Below are positions 1-7,417 of a DNA stretch of 35,759 nt, piece by piece. Each line of letters opens with the position of its first letter. The stretch's first letter is position 1. The stretch is from DASXRC01 sp036506495 (GTDB lineage Bacteria > Actinomycetota > Actinomycetes > Mycobacteriales > Micromonosporaceae): positions 1 to 35,759 of the forward strand of contig DASXRQ010000162.1 of the NCBI GenBank assembly GCA_036506495.1, written 5' to 3'. Made by a program: the position numbers and the translations under genes. The notes under the pieces were generated by a model. That model did not search any database. It worked only from the letters and a program-made list of their open reading frames with translations, and was not told the origin of the DNA.

Positions 1-115
1 CGGCCCAATCGGCCGATTCACCGGCCCATTGATCGACAAGATGCTCACGGCGACCTTCACGGAGATGTTGGCTGCCACCGAGGAGGCCGCCCTCGCGAGC
101 GGTGGCGAGCGCTGA
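1..115 (+). CDS. C-terminal end of an unidentified protein (partial)
   Basis: A reading frame already open at base 2 runs to TGA at 113-115 and encodes 37 residues ending in ALASGGER. The stretch around GPLIDKMLTATFTEML, with hydrophobic residues at helix spacing, recalls the C-terminal helix of SRPBCC/polyketide-cyclase-like proteins. That is only an impression from a short tail. The start lies outside the window. The gene runs toward the decayed recombinase, which is on the other strand. Confidence 0.4.
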   Translation, partial: GPIGRFTGPLIDKMLTATFTEMLAATEEAALASGGER

Positions 116-265
116 CAGCGTGCTTCTGAACGCCCGCACATTCCGCCGACAATGCGCATCGGCGGTCGGCGCACACATCACTGTCCGTACGCTTGTCGGC
201 TGTTGAGGCTGCTCGGCTTCGTTGACCCGAGTAGTCGGTCGTCCTGTCCGGAGCTCTGAGCGCGT

Positions 266-1131
266 TCACTTGCTGTGGTCGCCGGGGCATAGGTCTTCCA
301 GGTGCCGCCTGCTTCGGTCCAGACCTTGGCCACGTGCTTGGTGTGGTAGCCGAGGGCGTCGGCGATGACGGGCGCCGGCGCTTGGAGGACGAGCTGGCGT
401 AGGGCGGCCACGCGGGTGGCCTCGGCTGGGATGCCGAGCCCGCGGACGAGATCCAGCAGGTGGCGTTGGTGGGCCGTCGTCGGTCAGTACCCGCCGCAGC
501 AGGGCCAGCCGCCGGGTCTGGGTCAACCGCTCACCGGTACGGGTGTTGAGGGTGGGCAGGGCCAGTTTCGGCATGTGGTGGGTGGTGATGGCCCAGGTGA
601 GGAACATCCGCGCGGCGCGTTTGTGGTGCTCGGCCGCTTGCCCGTGCCAGGCGTCGAGGTCGGCCTAGGTGCAGTCGCCCAGCCGCCGGTCGTGCTGGTC
701 CAGCCAGGCCAGGAACCGTTCGGCCTGGGTGAACTGCTCGGCGGTGAACCGTCGGGCGGCCTCGGTCAGCGGCCGGGCGCCAGCGCGGGTACGCAGTCGG
801 GGGATCTGGTGCCAGACGCCGAACTGCAGCAGCAGCCGGTAGTGCGGGTTGCCGGTCAGGGTGGCCAGGCGGTGATGCAGCCAGGTCTGGGTGTGCAGCA
901 ACTGCTTGTCGACGGCGGGTAGCACCCCGGCGCTCATGAGCAGGTCGCGCAGGTGCGCGACGGTGCGCCAGTTCTCCAGCTTCTGCAGCTCGTCGTGGGT
1001 CAACGGCACCCGGCCGGTGGCCAGGTCCCGCAGCAGTAGCGGTCGGTCGTAGCGGCGGGTGCTGCGCGGGTCGGCGTGCCCCATCGCGTCCTGGACGTCC
1101 TACGACAGTGGCGCACCCGCCGCGGTCGGTC
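266..1131 (-). pseudogene. Decayed tyrosine recombinase (integrase) C-terminal fragment
   Basis: Read on the minus strand, the remnant begins around TAAGAPLS, hits a TAG at 1102-1100, and continues DVQDAMGHADPRSTRRYDR. This is the C-terminal signature of phage-type tyrosine recombinases, with the nucleophilic tyrosine in RRYDR. The frame continues to a second TAG at 667-665, probably a former CAG, and resumes in the same frame with ADLDAWHGQ. Near 465 the homologous frame shifts to one reading LRQLVLQAPAPVIADALGYH, and near 277 it shifts back to end GDHSK at 266. The catalytic R...HxxR part is missing upstream. Two nonsense codons and two frameshifts mean it is dead. Proteins with this extended tail are common in actinomycetes as orphan integrase-like genes. 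No att sites or terminal repeats are visible. Confidence 0.75.
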
Positions 1132-1236
1132 CTCTTCCAGCGCGCCCTTCGCCCGCGCGGGTGCCGTCGGTATTCCACGACGATCTGCGGTTGACGTCGA
1201 CCTGCGCGATGGCAGAATCGGCCCGCTGCCGCTGAG

Positions 1237-2015
1237 TCATCCCTCGTCGCGCGACATCGATCGGCGCAGCTCGGCGGCTTCGGCGCTTGCGGCGGCGGCC
1301 TCGGTGGTACGCCCGATCCCGGACAGCGCCTTGGCGCGCATCTCTAGCGCCTGGGCCAGCCGCCGGCAGTGTCGTATGGCGGTCCCGCGCAATATGCCGG
1401 TCGGGTCGGGTGCGGCGGCGTTCAACGCACGAGACGCCCGTACGGCTTCGTCGGCGAGCGGTAGGCACGCCGCCGGATCGTCGCGGTCGAGCAGGTAACT
1501 GCCCAATAGAAGCAGTACCCGGGCAAAGGTGACCCGGTCGGGCTCCTCCCGCGGGGGCGTCCGCCGGTATGTCTGGAGGCTTTCCTCCAGCGCCGTGGCC
1601 GCCTCGTCGACGCGACCGGCCGACGCCAGAGCAAAGGCGAGGTCGTACAGCGCGTGCGCATGGCCCAACGGCTCGTCCCCGAGCTGCCGGTAACGATGGA
1701 ATGGATGTCCCCGAGCGCGAACAGGCTGGAGGCGAGCAGCCGACGGTAGCCCGGGTCCCAGTCGTACAGTCGCCGGAACTCGTGGGCGTTGCCCCGCGCG
1801 AGGATCAGCGACAGTCCGAGGTCGCCGTCGGCCTGCAGCGTCTGGATGTACTGCAGGGTTCCCGGCGCCCGCTGCGCCATCGCGATCAACGTCTCCTGGC
1901 GGCGAGCGTGCCGGTCGGCCAGCGCGATCTCGTGCCGCCCCTCGAACGTCTGCGCGCGGTAGTGCAGTTCGGCCGCGACGACACCGACCAGAATGAGTAC
2001 CGGAACCGACCACAA
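1237..2015 (-). pseudogene. Membrane-anchored TPR protein, frameshifted
   Basis: The N-terminal half (frame from 2015) has a membrane segment, WSVPVLILVGVVAAEL, followed by a helical region to ALGDIH. The C-terminal half lies in another frame and reads LGHAHALYDLAFALASAGRVDEAATALEESLQTYRR and further helix-turn-helix pairs typical of tetratricopeptide repeats. It ends RRSMSRDEG at 1237. The two halves join near 1700-1708, so a single frameshift or sequencing error splits the gene. Upstream of the TTG at 2015 the frame stays open with plausible protein (LAALTAAVADAAVDFFDAISDL) but has no ATG or GTG, so the true start is unclear. TPR proteins scaffold protein-protein contacts; no partner is evident. 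It lies directly behind the integrase fossil, so this whole edge is decaying. Confidence 0.6.
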
Positions 2016-2150
2016 CGACAGCTGGACGACCGGTAAATCGCTGATCGCATCGAAGAAGTCAACGGCGGCGTCGGCGACCGCTGCGGTGAGTGCCGCAAGG
2101 TGTGCTCGGACCGCATGTTGAGGGCCGCGGCTCCGCCAGCTAGCCCGGCG

Positions 2151-3062
2151 TCAGTCGGCGCAGATCGCGTCGACGAGGCGTTTGGTGGGGCCGGCGAGGT
2201 TCCAGGTGGAGGCGAGCTCCAGCAGCCGGTCCGGGTCCGCGGGCGCCTTGGGCAGGGCGGGATCCAGATCCGGCAGGGCCACCTCGCGGCTGACCCGCAC
2301 GACGACCGGTGCGACCCGCAGATACTCGGCCGCGGCGAGCAGCTTGGTACGCAGACCGGGCGCGAAACCGGCGGCCGGATCGCCGAGTGCGGCTATGACG
2401 CCGGTGAGGCTGCCGTACCGGGTGACCAGCCGGGCCGCGGTCTTCTCGCCGATTCCGGCCACCCCCGGCAGCCCGTCGCTCGGGTCCCCGCGCAGGGCGG
2501 CCAGGTCGGCGTACCCGTTCGCCGGTACCCCGTACTTGGCCCGTACCGCCGCGTCGTCGATGACCTCGAGCTTGGCCACGCCCCGGCCGCAGTACAGCAC
2601 CCGCACCGGCTTGTCGTCGTCGACAAGCTGGAACAGGTCCCGGTCGCCGGAGACCACCTCGACCGGCCCGGGTTCGCGCGCCGCGAGGGTACCGACCACG
2701 TCGTCGGCTTCGTAGCCGGCCGCGCCGAGCGCGGGGATGCCGAGCGCGGCGAGCAGGTCGAGGATGATCGGGATCTGCGGTTCCAGCCCGTCGGGTACCT
2801 GGTCGCCACCGTCGGCCGCGACCCGGTGCGCCTTGTACGACGGCAGCAGCTGCACCCGCCACGCCGGTCGCCAGTCCTCGTCCAGGGCGCAGATCAGCCG
2901 GTCCGGCTGCCGTCCCCGGATCAGCGTGGTGAGCATGTCGAGGAAGCCACGTACCGCGTTGACCGGGGTACCGTCGGCGGCGCGGGCGGCCGACTCGGGA
3001 ACCCCGAAGTAGGCGCGGAAATACAGGCTGGGCGCGTCCACGAGCAGCAACGGTCGGCTCAC
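2151..3062 (-). CDS. 5'-3' exonuclease, PolA N-terminal/FEN-like, stand-alone
   Basis: 303 residues from a GTG start. It shows the FEN/5'-nuclease signature in order: LLLVDAPSLYFRAYFG near the N-terminus with the first metal-binding Asp, YEADDVVGTLA with the acidic cluster, VVSGDRDLFQLV, and the helix-3-turn-helix GDPSDGLPGVAGIGEKTAARL that binds duplex DNA. The length matches the stand-alone actinobacterial 5'-3' exonucleases rather than a full DNA polymerase I. The expected role is removal of RNA primers or 5' flaps during replication and repair, using two metal ions. It is divergent from the acyl-CoA dehydrogenase gene with a 59-bp shared upstream region. The family call is firm; the physiological substrate is inferred. 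Confidence 0.93.
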   Translation of the reverse strand: MSRPLLLVDAPSLYFRAYFGVPESAARAADGTPVNAVRGFLDMLTTLIRGRQPDRLICALDEDWRPAWRVQLLPSYKAHRVAADGGDQVPDGLEPQIPIILDLLAALGIPALGAAGYEADDVVGTLAAREPGPVEVVSGDRDLFQLVDDDKPVRVLYCGRGVAKLEVIDDAAVRAKYGVPANGYADLAALRGDPSDGLPGVAGIGEKTAARLVTRYGSLTGVIAALGDPAAGFAPGLRTKLLAAAEYLRVAPVVVRVSREVALPDLDPALPKAPADPDRLLELASTWNLAGPTKRLVDAICAD

Positions 3063-3099
3063 CCGGTGAACCTTACCCGGCAGCCGGACGGACGTTACC

Positions 3100-3115
3100 T
3101 AACGAGCGTTAAGCT
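3100..3115 (+). promoter_or_regulatory. Operator-like dyad overlapping a leaderless promoter
   Basis: TAACG-AG-CGTTA at 3100-3111 is an inverted repeat with a 2-bp centre. It overlaps a -10-like TAAGCT at 3110-3115, which ends 6 bases before the GTG at 3122, so the mRNA would be leaderless. A dyad covering the -10 element fits a repressor, and TetR-family regulators commonly control acyl-CoA dehydrogenase genes. No regulator gene lies next to it. The promoter is inferred from sequence only. Confidence 0.45.
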
Positions 3116-3121
3116 GGACCG

Positions 3122-4267
3122 GTGAGCGTCGAGCGCATCCTGCCCACCCCCGAGGCCGCCGATCTGATCGAGCTGACCCGGGAGATCGCCGACCGGGAGC
3201 TGGCGCCCCGGGCCGCGGACTTCGAGGCCCGCGGCGAGTTCCCCCGCGACGTCCTGGCTACCCTCGGCCGGGCCGGGCTGTTCGGCCTGCCCTACGACGA
3301 GGAGTACGGCGGCGGAGGCCAGCCGTACGAGATCTACCTGCAGGTGCTGGAGGAGATCGCGGCGCGCTGGCTGCTCGCCGCGGAGGCGATCAGCGTGCAC
3401 ACCCTGTCCTGCTACCCGGTCGCCGCGTTCGGCACCGACGCGCAGCGCAAGAAGTTCCTGCCGGACATGCTCGGCGGCGCGCTGCTGGGCGCATACTGCC
3501 TGTCCGAGCCGGCCGGCGGGTCGGACCCGGCCGCGATGACCACCCGGGCGGTACGCACCGGGGACGAGTACGTCATCTCCGGCACCAAGGCCTGGATCAC
3601 CCACGCCCACCACGCGGACTACTACAACGTGTTCTGCCGGACCGGTGGGCCGGGCCCGAAAGGCATCTCGTGCCTGCTGGCTGACGCGGGTACCCCCGGG
3701 ATCGTGCCGCAGGCCCCGGAGCGCACCATGGCCCTGCGGGCCTCGCCCATCGCGCAGATCGCCTTCGACGAGGCCCGGGTCCCCGCCGACCGGCTGATCG
3801 GCGAGGAGGGGGTCGGTTTCCGGATCGCCATGCAGGCTCTCGACGCCGGTCGGCTCGGCATCGCCGCCTGCGCGGTGGGCCTGGCCCAGGCCGCCCTCGA
3901 CTACGCCGTGCGCTACGCGCGCGAGCGCGAGCAGTTCGGTCAGCCGCTCATCGAGTTCCAGGGCGTCGGGTTCATGCTCGCCGACATGGCGACCGCGGTC
4001 TCCGCGGCCCGCGCGCAGCTGCTGTGGGCGGCCCGGCTCAAGGATGCGGGGCGCCCGTTCAGCATGGAGGCGGCCAAGGCCAAGCTGTTCGCCACCGATA
4101 TGGCGATGCGGGTGACCACCGACGCGGTGCAGGTACTCGGCGGCTACGGCTACGTCACTGACCATCCGGTCGAGCGCTGGATGCGCGAGGCCAAGGTGCT
4201 GCAGATCGTCGAGGGCACCAACCAGATCCAGCGGGTGGTGATCGCGCGGCACCTGGCCCGCGACTGA
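3122..4267 (+). CDS. Acyl-CoA dehydrogenase
   Basis: 381 residues, the normal length for a soluble acyl-CoA dehydrogenase that oxidises an acyl-CoA to the trans-2-enoyl-CoA with FAD and passes electrons to ETF. Visible motifs are GAYCLSEPAGGSD in the FAD/substrate region, ISGTKAWITHAHHAD, REREQFGQPLIEFQ, and the C-terminal YGYVTDHPVERWMREAKV followed by QIVEGTNQIQR. Its Glu364 is in the usual catalytic-base position. The GTG at 3122 is preceded by a -10-like element 6 bases upstream and no Shine-Dalgarno, so a leaderless start is likely. Chain-length specificity cannot be read from sequence. It could serve fatty-acid or branched-chain catabolism. It is not linked to the lysine operon 4 kb away by anything but proximity. 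Confidence 0.95.
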   Translation: MSVERILPTPEAADLIELTREIADRELAPRAADFEARGEFPRDVLATLGRAGLFGLPYDEEYGGGGQPYEIYLQVLEEIAARWLLAAEAISVHTLSCYPVAAFGTDAQRKKFLPDMLGGALLGAYCLSEPAGGSDPAAMTTRAVRTGDEYVISGTKAWITHAHHADYYNVFCRTGGPGPKGISCLLADAGTPGIVPQAPERTMALRASPIAQIAFDEARVPADRLIGEEGVGFRIAMQALDAGRLGIAACAVGLAQAALDYAVRYAREREQFGQPLIEFQGVGFMLADMATAVSAARAQLLWAARLKDAGRPFSMEAAKAKLFATDMAMRVTTDAVQVLGGYGYVTDHPVERWMREAKVLQIVEGTNQIQRVVIARHLARD

Positions 4268-4268
4268 C

Positions 4269-4283
4269 CCGGTCGTAGACCGG
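4269..4283 (+). terminator. Small hairpin after the acyl-CoA dehydrogenase gene
   Basis: CCGGTC-GTA-GACCGG forms a 6-bp stem with a 3-base loop immediately after the TGA. There is no T-tract. It could be a weak terminator or a 3' stabiliser; the next gene is only about 45 bases downstream. Confidence 0.3.
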
Positions 4284-4326
4284 CAGTGCGAGCTCCGCCA
4301 GACCTGCGATGGGGGAGACTCGACCC

Positions 4327-5523
4327 GTGGGGGACGTACGGGCCGCGGTCGACGAGGTCTGGCGCGCCGACGCGGCCGGCATGCTCGGGGTACTGACCCG
4401 GCGGCTGGGTGACCTCGGCCGGGCCGAGGACGCGCTGCAGGATGCGCTGGCTGAGGCGCTGCGCACCTGGGAGCGGGACGGGATACCGGACTCGCCGGCC
4501 GGCTGGCTGGTCACCACCGCCTGGCGGCGGGCCCTGGACGGGCTGCGCCGGGATGCGGCCGGTCGGCGGAAGCTGGCCACGCTGACCGCCGATCCGGCTC
4601 GGGAGCCGACCGACGAGGACCGGCTCGCCCTGATCTTCGGCTGCTGCCATCCGGTGCTGCCGGTCTCCGCGCAGGTACCGCTGACCCTGCGGGCGGTCTG
4701 CGGGCTGTCCACCGAGGAGATCGCGGCGGCCTACCTGGTTCCGGTACCGACGATCGCCCAGCGGCTGGTCCGGGCCAAGCGCACCCTCGCCGAGCGCGGC
4801 GTGCCGTTCGACCTGCCCGACCCGGACGACTACCCGATCCGGCTGCCGGCCGTCCTCGCCGTGGTCTACCTGGTGTTCAACGAGGGGTACCTGGCCAGCG
4901 GGCGGACCACGCCGCTGCGGCGGGAGCTGGCCCGGGAGGCGCTCACGCTGGCCCGGCAGCTGACCGTGCTGATGCCGGGGGAGCCCGAGGTCGCCGGGCT
5001 GACCGCCCTGCTGGAGCTGAACGAGGCCCGGGCGGCCACCCGGTTCGACTCGTGGGGCCGCCTGGTGCTGCTGGAGGAGCAGGACCGGTCCCGGTGGGAC
5101 CGCGCGTCGATCGAGGCGGCTACCGCCCGGCTCGGCCGGGCGGTAGCCATGGGGCGTCCGGGCCGGTACCAGCTGGAGGCCGGTATCGCCGCCCAGCACG
5201 CCCGCGCGTCGTCGTACCAGCGCACGCACTGGGCCGACATCCGGGCGCTCTACGACCAGCTGTACGCGCTCTCCCCGTCCCCCGTTGTGCTGCTGTCCCG
5301 GGCGGTGGCCACCCGGTACGTGCACGGACCCGAGGAGGCGCTCAAGGAGGTCGACGCGCTCGGTGACCGGCTCGCCGGGTACCGGTTGTTCCACGCGACC
5401 CGTGCCGAGCTGTTGCACGCCTGCGGGCGTACCGACGAGGCGCGCGACGCCGCCCGGCGCGCGCTCGCGCTGGCCACCAACCCGGCCGAGCGCGAGCTGC
5501 TGGCCCGCCGCCTGTTGAGCTGA
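4327..5523 (+). CDS. ECF-family RNA polymerase sigma factor, ECF42-like, with C-terminal TPR-like domain
   Basis: About 398 residues. Region sigma2 spans roughly residues 10-75 (GDLGRAEDALQDALAEALRTW, PAGWLVTTAWRRALDGLRR). Region sigma4 is at VPLTLRAVCGLSTEEIAAAYLVPVPTIAQRLVRAKRTL. It is followed by the conserved VYLVFNEGYLAS and about 200 residues of helical TPR-like sequence ending AERELLARRLLS. This two-part architecture, with no anti-sigma gene, is that of ECF42, whose usual neighbour is a DGPF/YCII protein; one is convergent immediately downstream. I prefer the GTG at 4327: GGGGGAG at 4311-4317 is a good Shine-Dalgarno, and VGDVRAAVDEVWR matches the usual family N-terminus. An in-frame ATG at 4309 has no ribosome site. 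Confidence 0.93.
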   Translation: MGDVRAAVDEVWRADAAGMLGVLTRRLGDLGRAEDALQDALAEALRTWERDGIPDSPAGWLVTTAWRRALDGLRRDAAGRRKLATLTADPAREPTDEDRLALIFGCCHPVLPVSAQVPLTLRAVCGLSTEEIAAAYLVPVPTIAQRLVRAKRTLAERGVPFDLPDPDDYPIRLPAVLAVVYLVFNEGYLASGRTTPLRRELAREALTLARQLTVLMPGEPEVAGLTALLELNEARAATRFDSWGRLVLLEEQDRSRWDRASIEAATARLGRAVAMGRPGRYQLEAGIAAQHARASSYQRTHWADIRALYDQLYALSPSPVVLLSRAVATRYVHGPEEALKEVDALGDRLAGYRLFHATRAELLHACGRTDEARDAARRALALATNPAERELLARRLLS

Positions 5524-5533
5524 TCCGTCAGCG

Positions 5534-5899
5534 CTAGCTCCCGCTGTGGTCGTAGACCGGGCGTACCTCGATGCTGCTGCTGCCGGTCAGCCCCGGCCAG
5601 GTACCGGCGACCGCCGCGGCCTCGTCGATGTCATCGCACTCCAGCACGCACATGCCGCCGATGACCTCCTTGAGCTCCAGGTAGGGGCCGTCGGTGACGA
5701 CCACGTCGCCGTGTGGCCCGGGCCGGACCGTCTTCGCGGTGCTGGTCGGCTGCAGGTGTACCCCGCCGTTGGCGATCTTCCCGGCCCGGCTCCACTTCTC
5801 GAACCAGGCGAAGACCTCCTTCATCTGCGCGTCCGACTGCTCGGGCGTCACCTCGTCCCACTCCTGCTCGTTGCCGTTGATCAAGATCGCGTACTTCAT
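5534..5899 (-). CDS. YCII/DGPF-domain protein, ECF42 partner
   Basis: 121 residues starting MKYAILINGNEQEWDEVTPEQ. A DGPY motif stands in place of the family's DGPF, in VTDGPYLELKEVIGGMCVLECDDIDEAAAVA, and the protein ends EVRPVYDHSGS. This is the small ferredoxin-like YCII fold that accompanies ECF42 sigma factors across actinobacteria. Its biochemical role is unknown; the family is thought to act in, or be the target of, the sigma-factor response. The start ATG has GGAGGAG 7 bases upstream. The gene is convergent with the sigma gene rather than co-transcribed, and divergent from the Lrp-like gene, with a symmetric promoter-like element between them. A GGACGC/GCGTCC hairpin lies in its 5' leader at 5921-5937. 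Confidence 0.88.
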   Translation of the reverse strand: MKYAILINGNEQEWDEVTPEQSDAQMKEVFAWFEKWSRAGKIANGGVHLQPTSTAKTVRPGPHGDVVVTDGPYLELKEVIGGMCVLECDDIDEAAAVAGTWPGLTGSSSIEVRPVYDHSGS

Positions 5900-5948
5900 T
5901 GCTGCGCTCCTCCGCCGCGCGGACGCCCTTCGCGTCCACCTAACCCCA

Positions 5949-5977
5949 TGTCGAACGGCGATGACGGGCACTCGACA
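5949..5977. promoter_or_regulatory. Symmetric, possibly bidirectional ECF42-type promoter
   Basis: TGTCGA at 5949-5954 and its exact inverse TCGACA at 5972-5977 are separated by 17 bp. On either strand this reads TGTCGA-N18-CGAC, resembling the TGTCGA (-35) and CGAC/CGTC (-10) elements I recall for ECF42 promoters. On the minus strand it would drive the DGPF gene, on the plus strand the Lrp gene. Alternatively it is a plain operator dyad for the Lrp protein itself. Confidence 0.5.
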
Positions 5978-5998
5978 CCCGCCCGGTATTTTTGCCCC

Positions 5999-6442
5999 GT
6001 GGAGGAGATCGACCGGGCGATCGTGGCCGCGCTGACCGGTGACGGCCGGCTGTCGTACACCGACCTGGCGGAGAAGGTGGGCCTGTCGGTGTCGGCCGTG
6101 CACCAGCGGGTACGCCGGCTGGAGCAGCGCGGCGTGCTCAAGGGGTACGTCGCCCGGGTCGACTACGAGGCGGTCGGGCTGCCGTTGACCGCGTTCGTGG
6201 CGATCCGCCCGATCGACGCGGCCGCTCCCGACGACGCACCGCTACGGCTGGCCGGGCTGACCGAGATCGAGTCCTGCTATTCGGTCGCGGGGGAGGACTT
6301 CTACCTGCTGCTGGTACGTGTGAAGAGCCCAGGTGACCTGGAGCGGCTGCTCCAGGAGATCCGTACCGCCGCGAACGTGACCACCCGGACGACGGTGGTG
6401 CTGTCCACCCCGTACGAGGGGCGACCGCCTCAGGTCACCTGA
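5999..6442 (+). CDS. Lrp/AsnC-family transcriptional regulator
   Basis: 147 residues. The N-terminal winged helix-turn-helix is EIDRAIVAALTGDGRLSYTDLAEKVGLSVSAVHQRVRRLEQRGVLKGY, followed by the RAM/AsnC ligand-binding domain with LTEIESCYSVAGEDFYLLLVRV and the usual ending TTVVLSTPYEGRPP. These proteins form dimers or octamers and respond to amino acids. GTG 5999 is chosen because VEEIDRAIVAAL is the standard family N-terminus; a TATTTT box at 5988-5993 would give a leaderless transcript. An in-frame ATG at 5948 would add 17 residues of unlikely sequence. The end overlaps the convergent histidine phosphatase gene by 13 bases. The ligand is unknown; lysine is possible given the nearby operon, but that is speculation. 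Confidence 0.92.
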   Translation: MEEIDRAIVAALTGDGRLSYTDLAEKVGLSVSAVHQRVRRLEQRGVLKGYVARVDYEAVGLPLTAFVAIRPIDAAAPDDAPLRLAGLTEIESCYSVAGEDFYLLLVRVKSPGDLERLLQEIRTAANVTTRTTVVLSTPYEGRPPQVT

Positions 6443-7029
6443 ACGTTCCAGCCGCGGACCACCGGCCGCTCGTGCTCGTACCCCAGCGTGCAGAGGGTGG
6501 CCGTGTCCAGCGCGAGCAGCCCACCGGCGGCGACCGGCAGCCCGACCCAGCGCGCGCCCGCGACCCGCAGTGAATGGCCGTGCCCGACCAGCGCGACGTC
6601 GCCGCGCGGCAGCAGCTCGCGCACCCGGGCGAGGACCCGGTCGATCCGCGCGCCGACCTGCTCGGGCGTCTCCCCGCCGGGGCAGCCGTCCCGCCACAGC
6701 ACCCAGTCCGGCCGGTCGGCCCGGATCTGCTTGGTGGTGATGCCTTCGTACCCGCCGTAGTGCCACTCGGCGAGGTCGTCGTCCACCTCGGTGACGGCCA
6801 GGCCGGCCAGCCCGGCGGTACGCCAGGCCCGCTGTCGCGGGCTGCTCAGCACCGCGACGAAGCGCCGCCCGGCCAGCCTCTGGCCGAGGAGCCGGGCCTG
6901 CCGCTCGCCCTCCGGCGTCAGGGGCACGTCGGTGACGGACGTGTGCCGGCCCGTCGCGCTCCACTCGGTCTGTCCATGCCGGACCAGCACGATCTCCGTC
7001 ACCTCTGGTACCTCCGTCACGCTCCCCAT
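6430..7029 (-). CDS. Histidine phosphatase (phosphoglycerate mutase-like) family protein
   Basis: 199 residues. The catalytic signature is VLVRHGQTEWSATGRHT (His18 of the RHG motif). It is followed by PLTPEGERQARLLGQRL, the acidic loop DDDLAEWHYGGYEG, and the second catalytic His in VALVGHGHSLRV. The family transfers or removes phosphate through a phosphohistidine. The compact size and WHYGGYEG loop fit acid-phosphatase-like or PGM-like enzymes; the substrate cannot be named. An alternative downstream start within the first ten residues is possible. It overlaps the end of the Lrp gene tail to tail and is divergent from csbD. Confidence 0.9.
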   Translation of the reverse strand: MGSVTEVPEVTEIVLVRHGQTEWSATGRHTSVTDVPLTPEGERQARLLGQRLAGRRFVAVLSSPRQRAWRTAGLAGLAVTEVDDDLAEWHYGGYEGITTKQIRADRPDWVLWRDGCPGGETPEQVGARIDRVLARVRELLPRGDVALVGHGHSLRVAGARWVGLPVAAGGLLALDTATLCTLGYEHERPVVRGWNVQVT

Positions 7030-7161
7030 TCTCGGGGACCCGGGTCGGTTCTACATACCTAGCTTCCTAGGACGCCATACCGGATGTGAAACGGGTTAGA
7101 CCGCAGAAGCGGCGGGAACCCCAAAGGGGTAAGGAACGCCCGAACCCGGAAGGGGAGAGCG

Positions 7162-7353
7162 ATGAGCAACACCGACAAGGCCCGCAACGAAGCTCAGGAA
7201 TTCAAGGGCAAGGCCAAGGAGTGGGTCGGCGACAAGACCGACAACGAGCGCCTTGAGGCCGAGGGCGAGCGGGACCAGCTGTCGGCGCGTGCCAAGCAGG
7301 CCGGCGAGCACGTCAAGGACGCCGCGCACGACGTGGCGGACGAATTCCGCTGA
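7162..7353 (+). CDS. CsbD-family stress protein
   Basis: 63 residues, highly charged and low in hydrophobics: MSNTDKARNEAQEFKGKAKEW, then VGDKTDNERLEAEG and a helical tail HVKDAAHDVADEFR. This is the usual CsbD layout. CsbD proteins are general-stress (SigB-type) regulon members in Bacillus and actinobacteria, and their molecular role is unknown. GGAAGGGGAGAG just upstream is a strong ribosome site. The upstream region contains GTTA near 7095 and GGGAAC at 7114-7119 with 15 bases between them, a weak match to a SigB-type promoter. A strong terminator follows. Confidence 0.9.
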   Translation: MSNTDKARNEAQEFKGKAKEWVGDKTDNERLEAEGERDQLSARAKQAGEHVKDAAHDVADEFR

Positions 7354-7378
7354 TCTGCGGTACACCGAACCACTGCCT

Positions 7379-7414
7379 GTTGGGGGCGGCGCACCCGGGG
7401 GCGCCGCCCCCAAC
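7379..7414. terminator. Bidirectional hairpin terminator between csbD and kamA
   Basis: A perfect 14-bp inverted repeat, GTTGGGGGCGGCGC at 7379-7392 and its complement at 7401-7414, has an 8-base loop. It lies 25 bases after the csbD stop and 4 bases before the kamA stop, so it can end transcription from both sides. The terminal AAC/GTT gives only a short U-run, as is usual in actinomycetes. Confidence 0.8.
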
Positions 7415-7417
7415 CTG

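Noticed and set aside
4269..4284. Shared word GGTCGTAGACCGG after the acyl-CoA dehydrogenase gene and at the end of the DGPF gene (about 5549), suggesting a duplicated gene end
   Set aside because: In the DGPF gene the word encodes the family C-terminus; after the dehydrogenase it is a self-complementary hairpin, and similarity does not extend.
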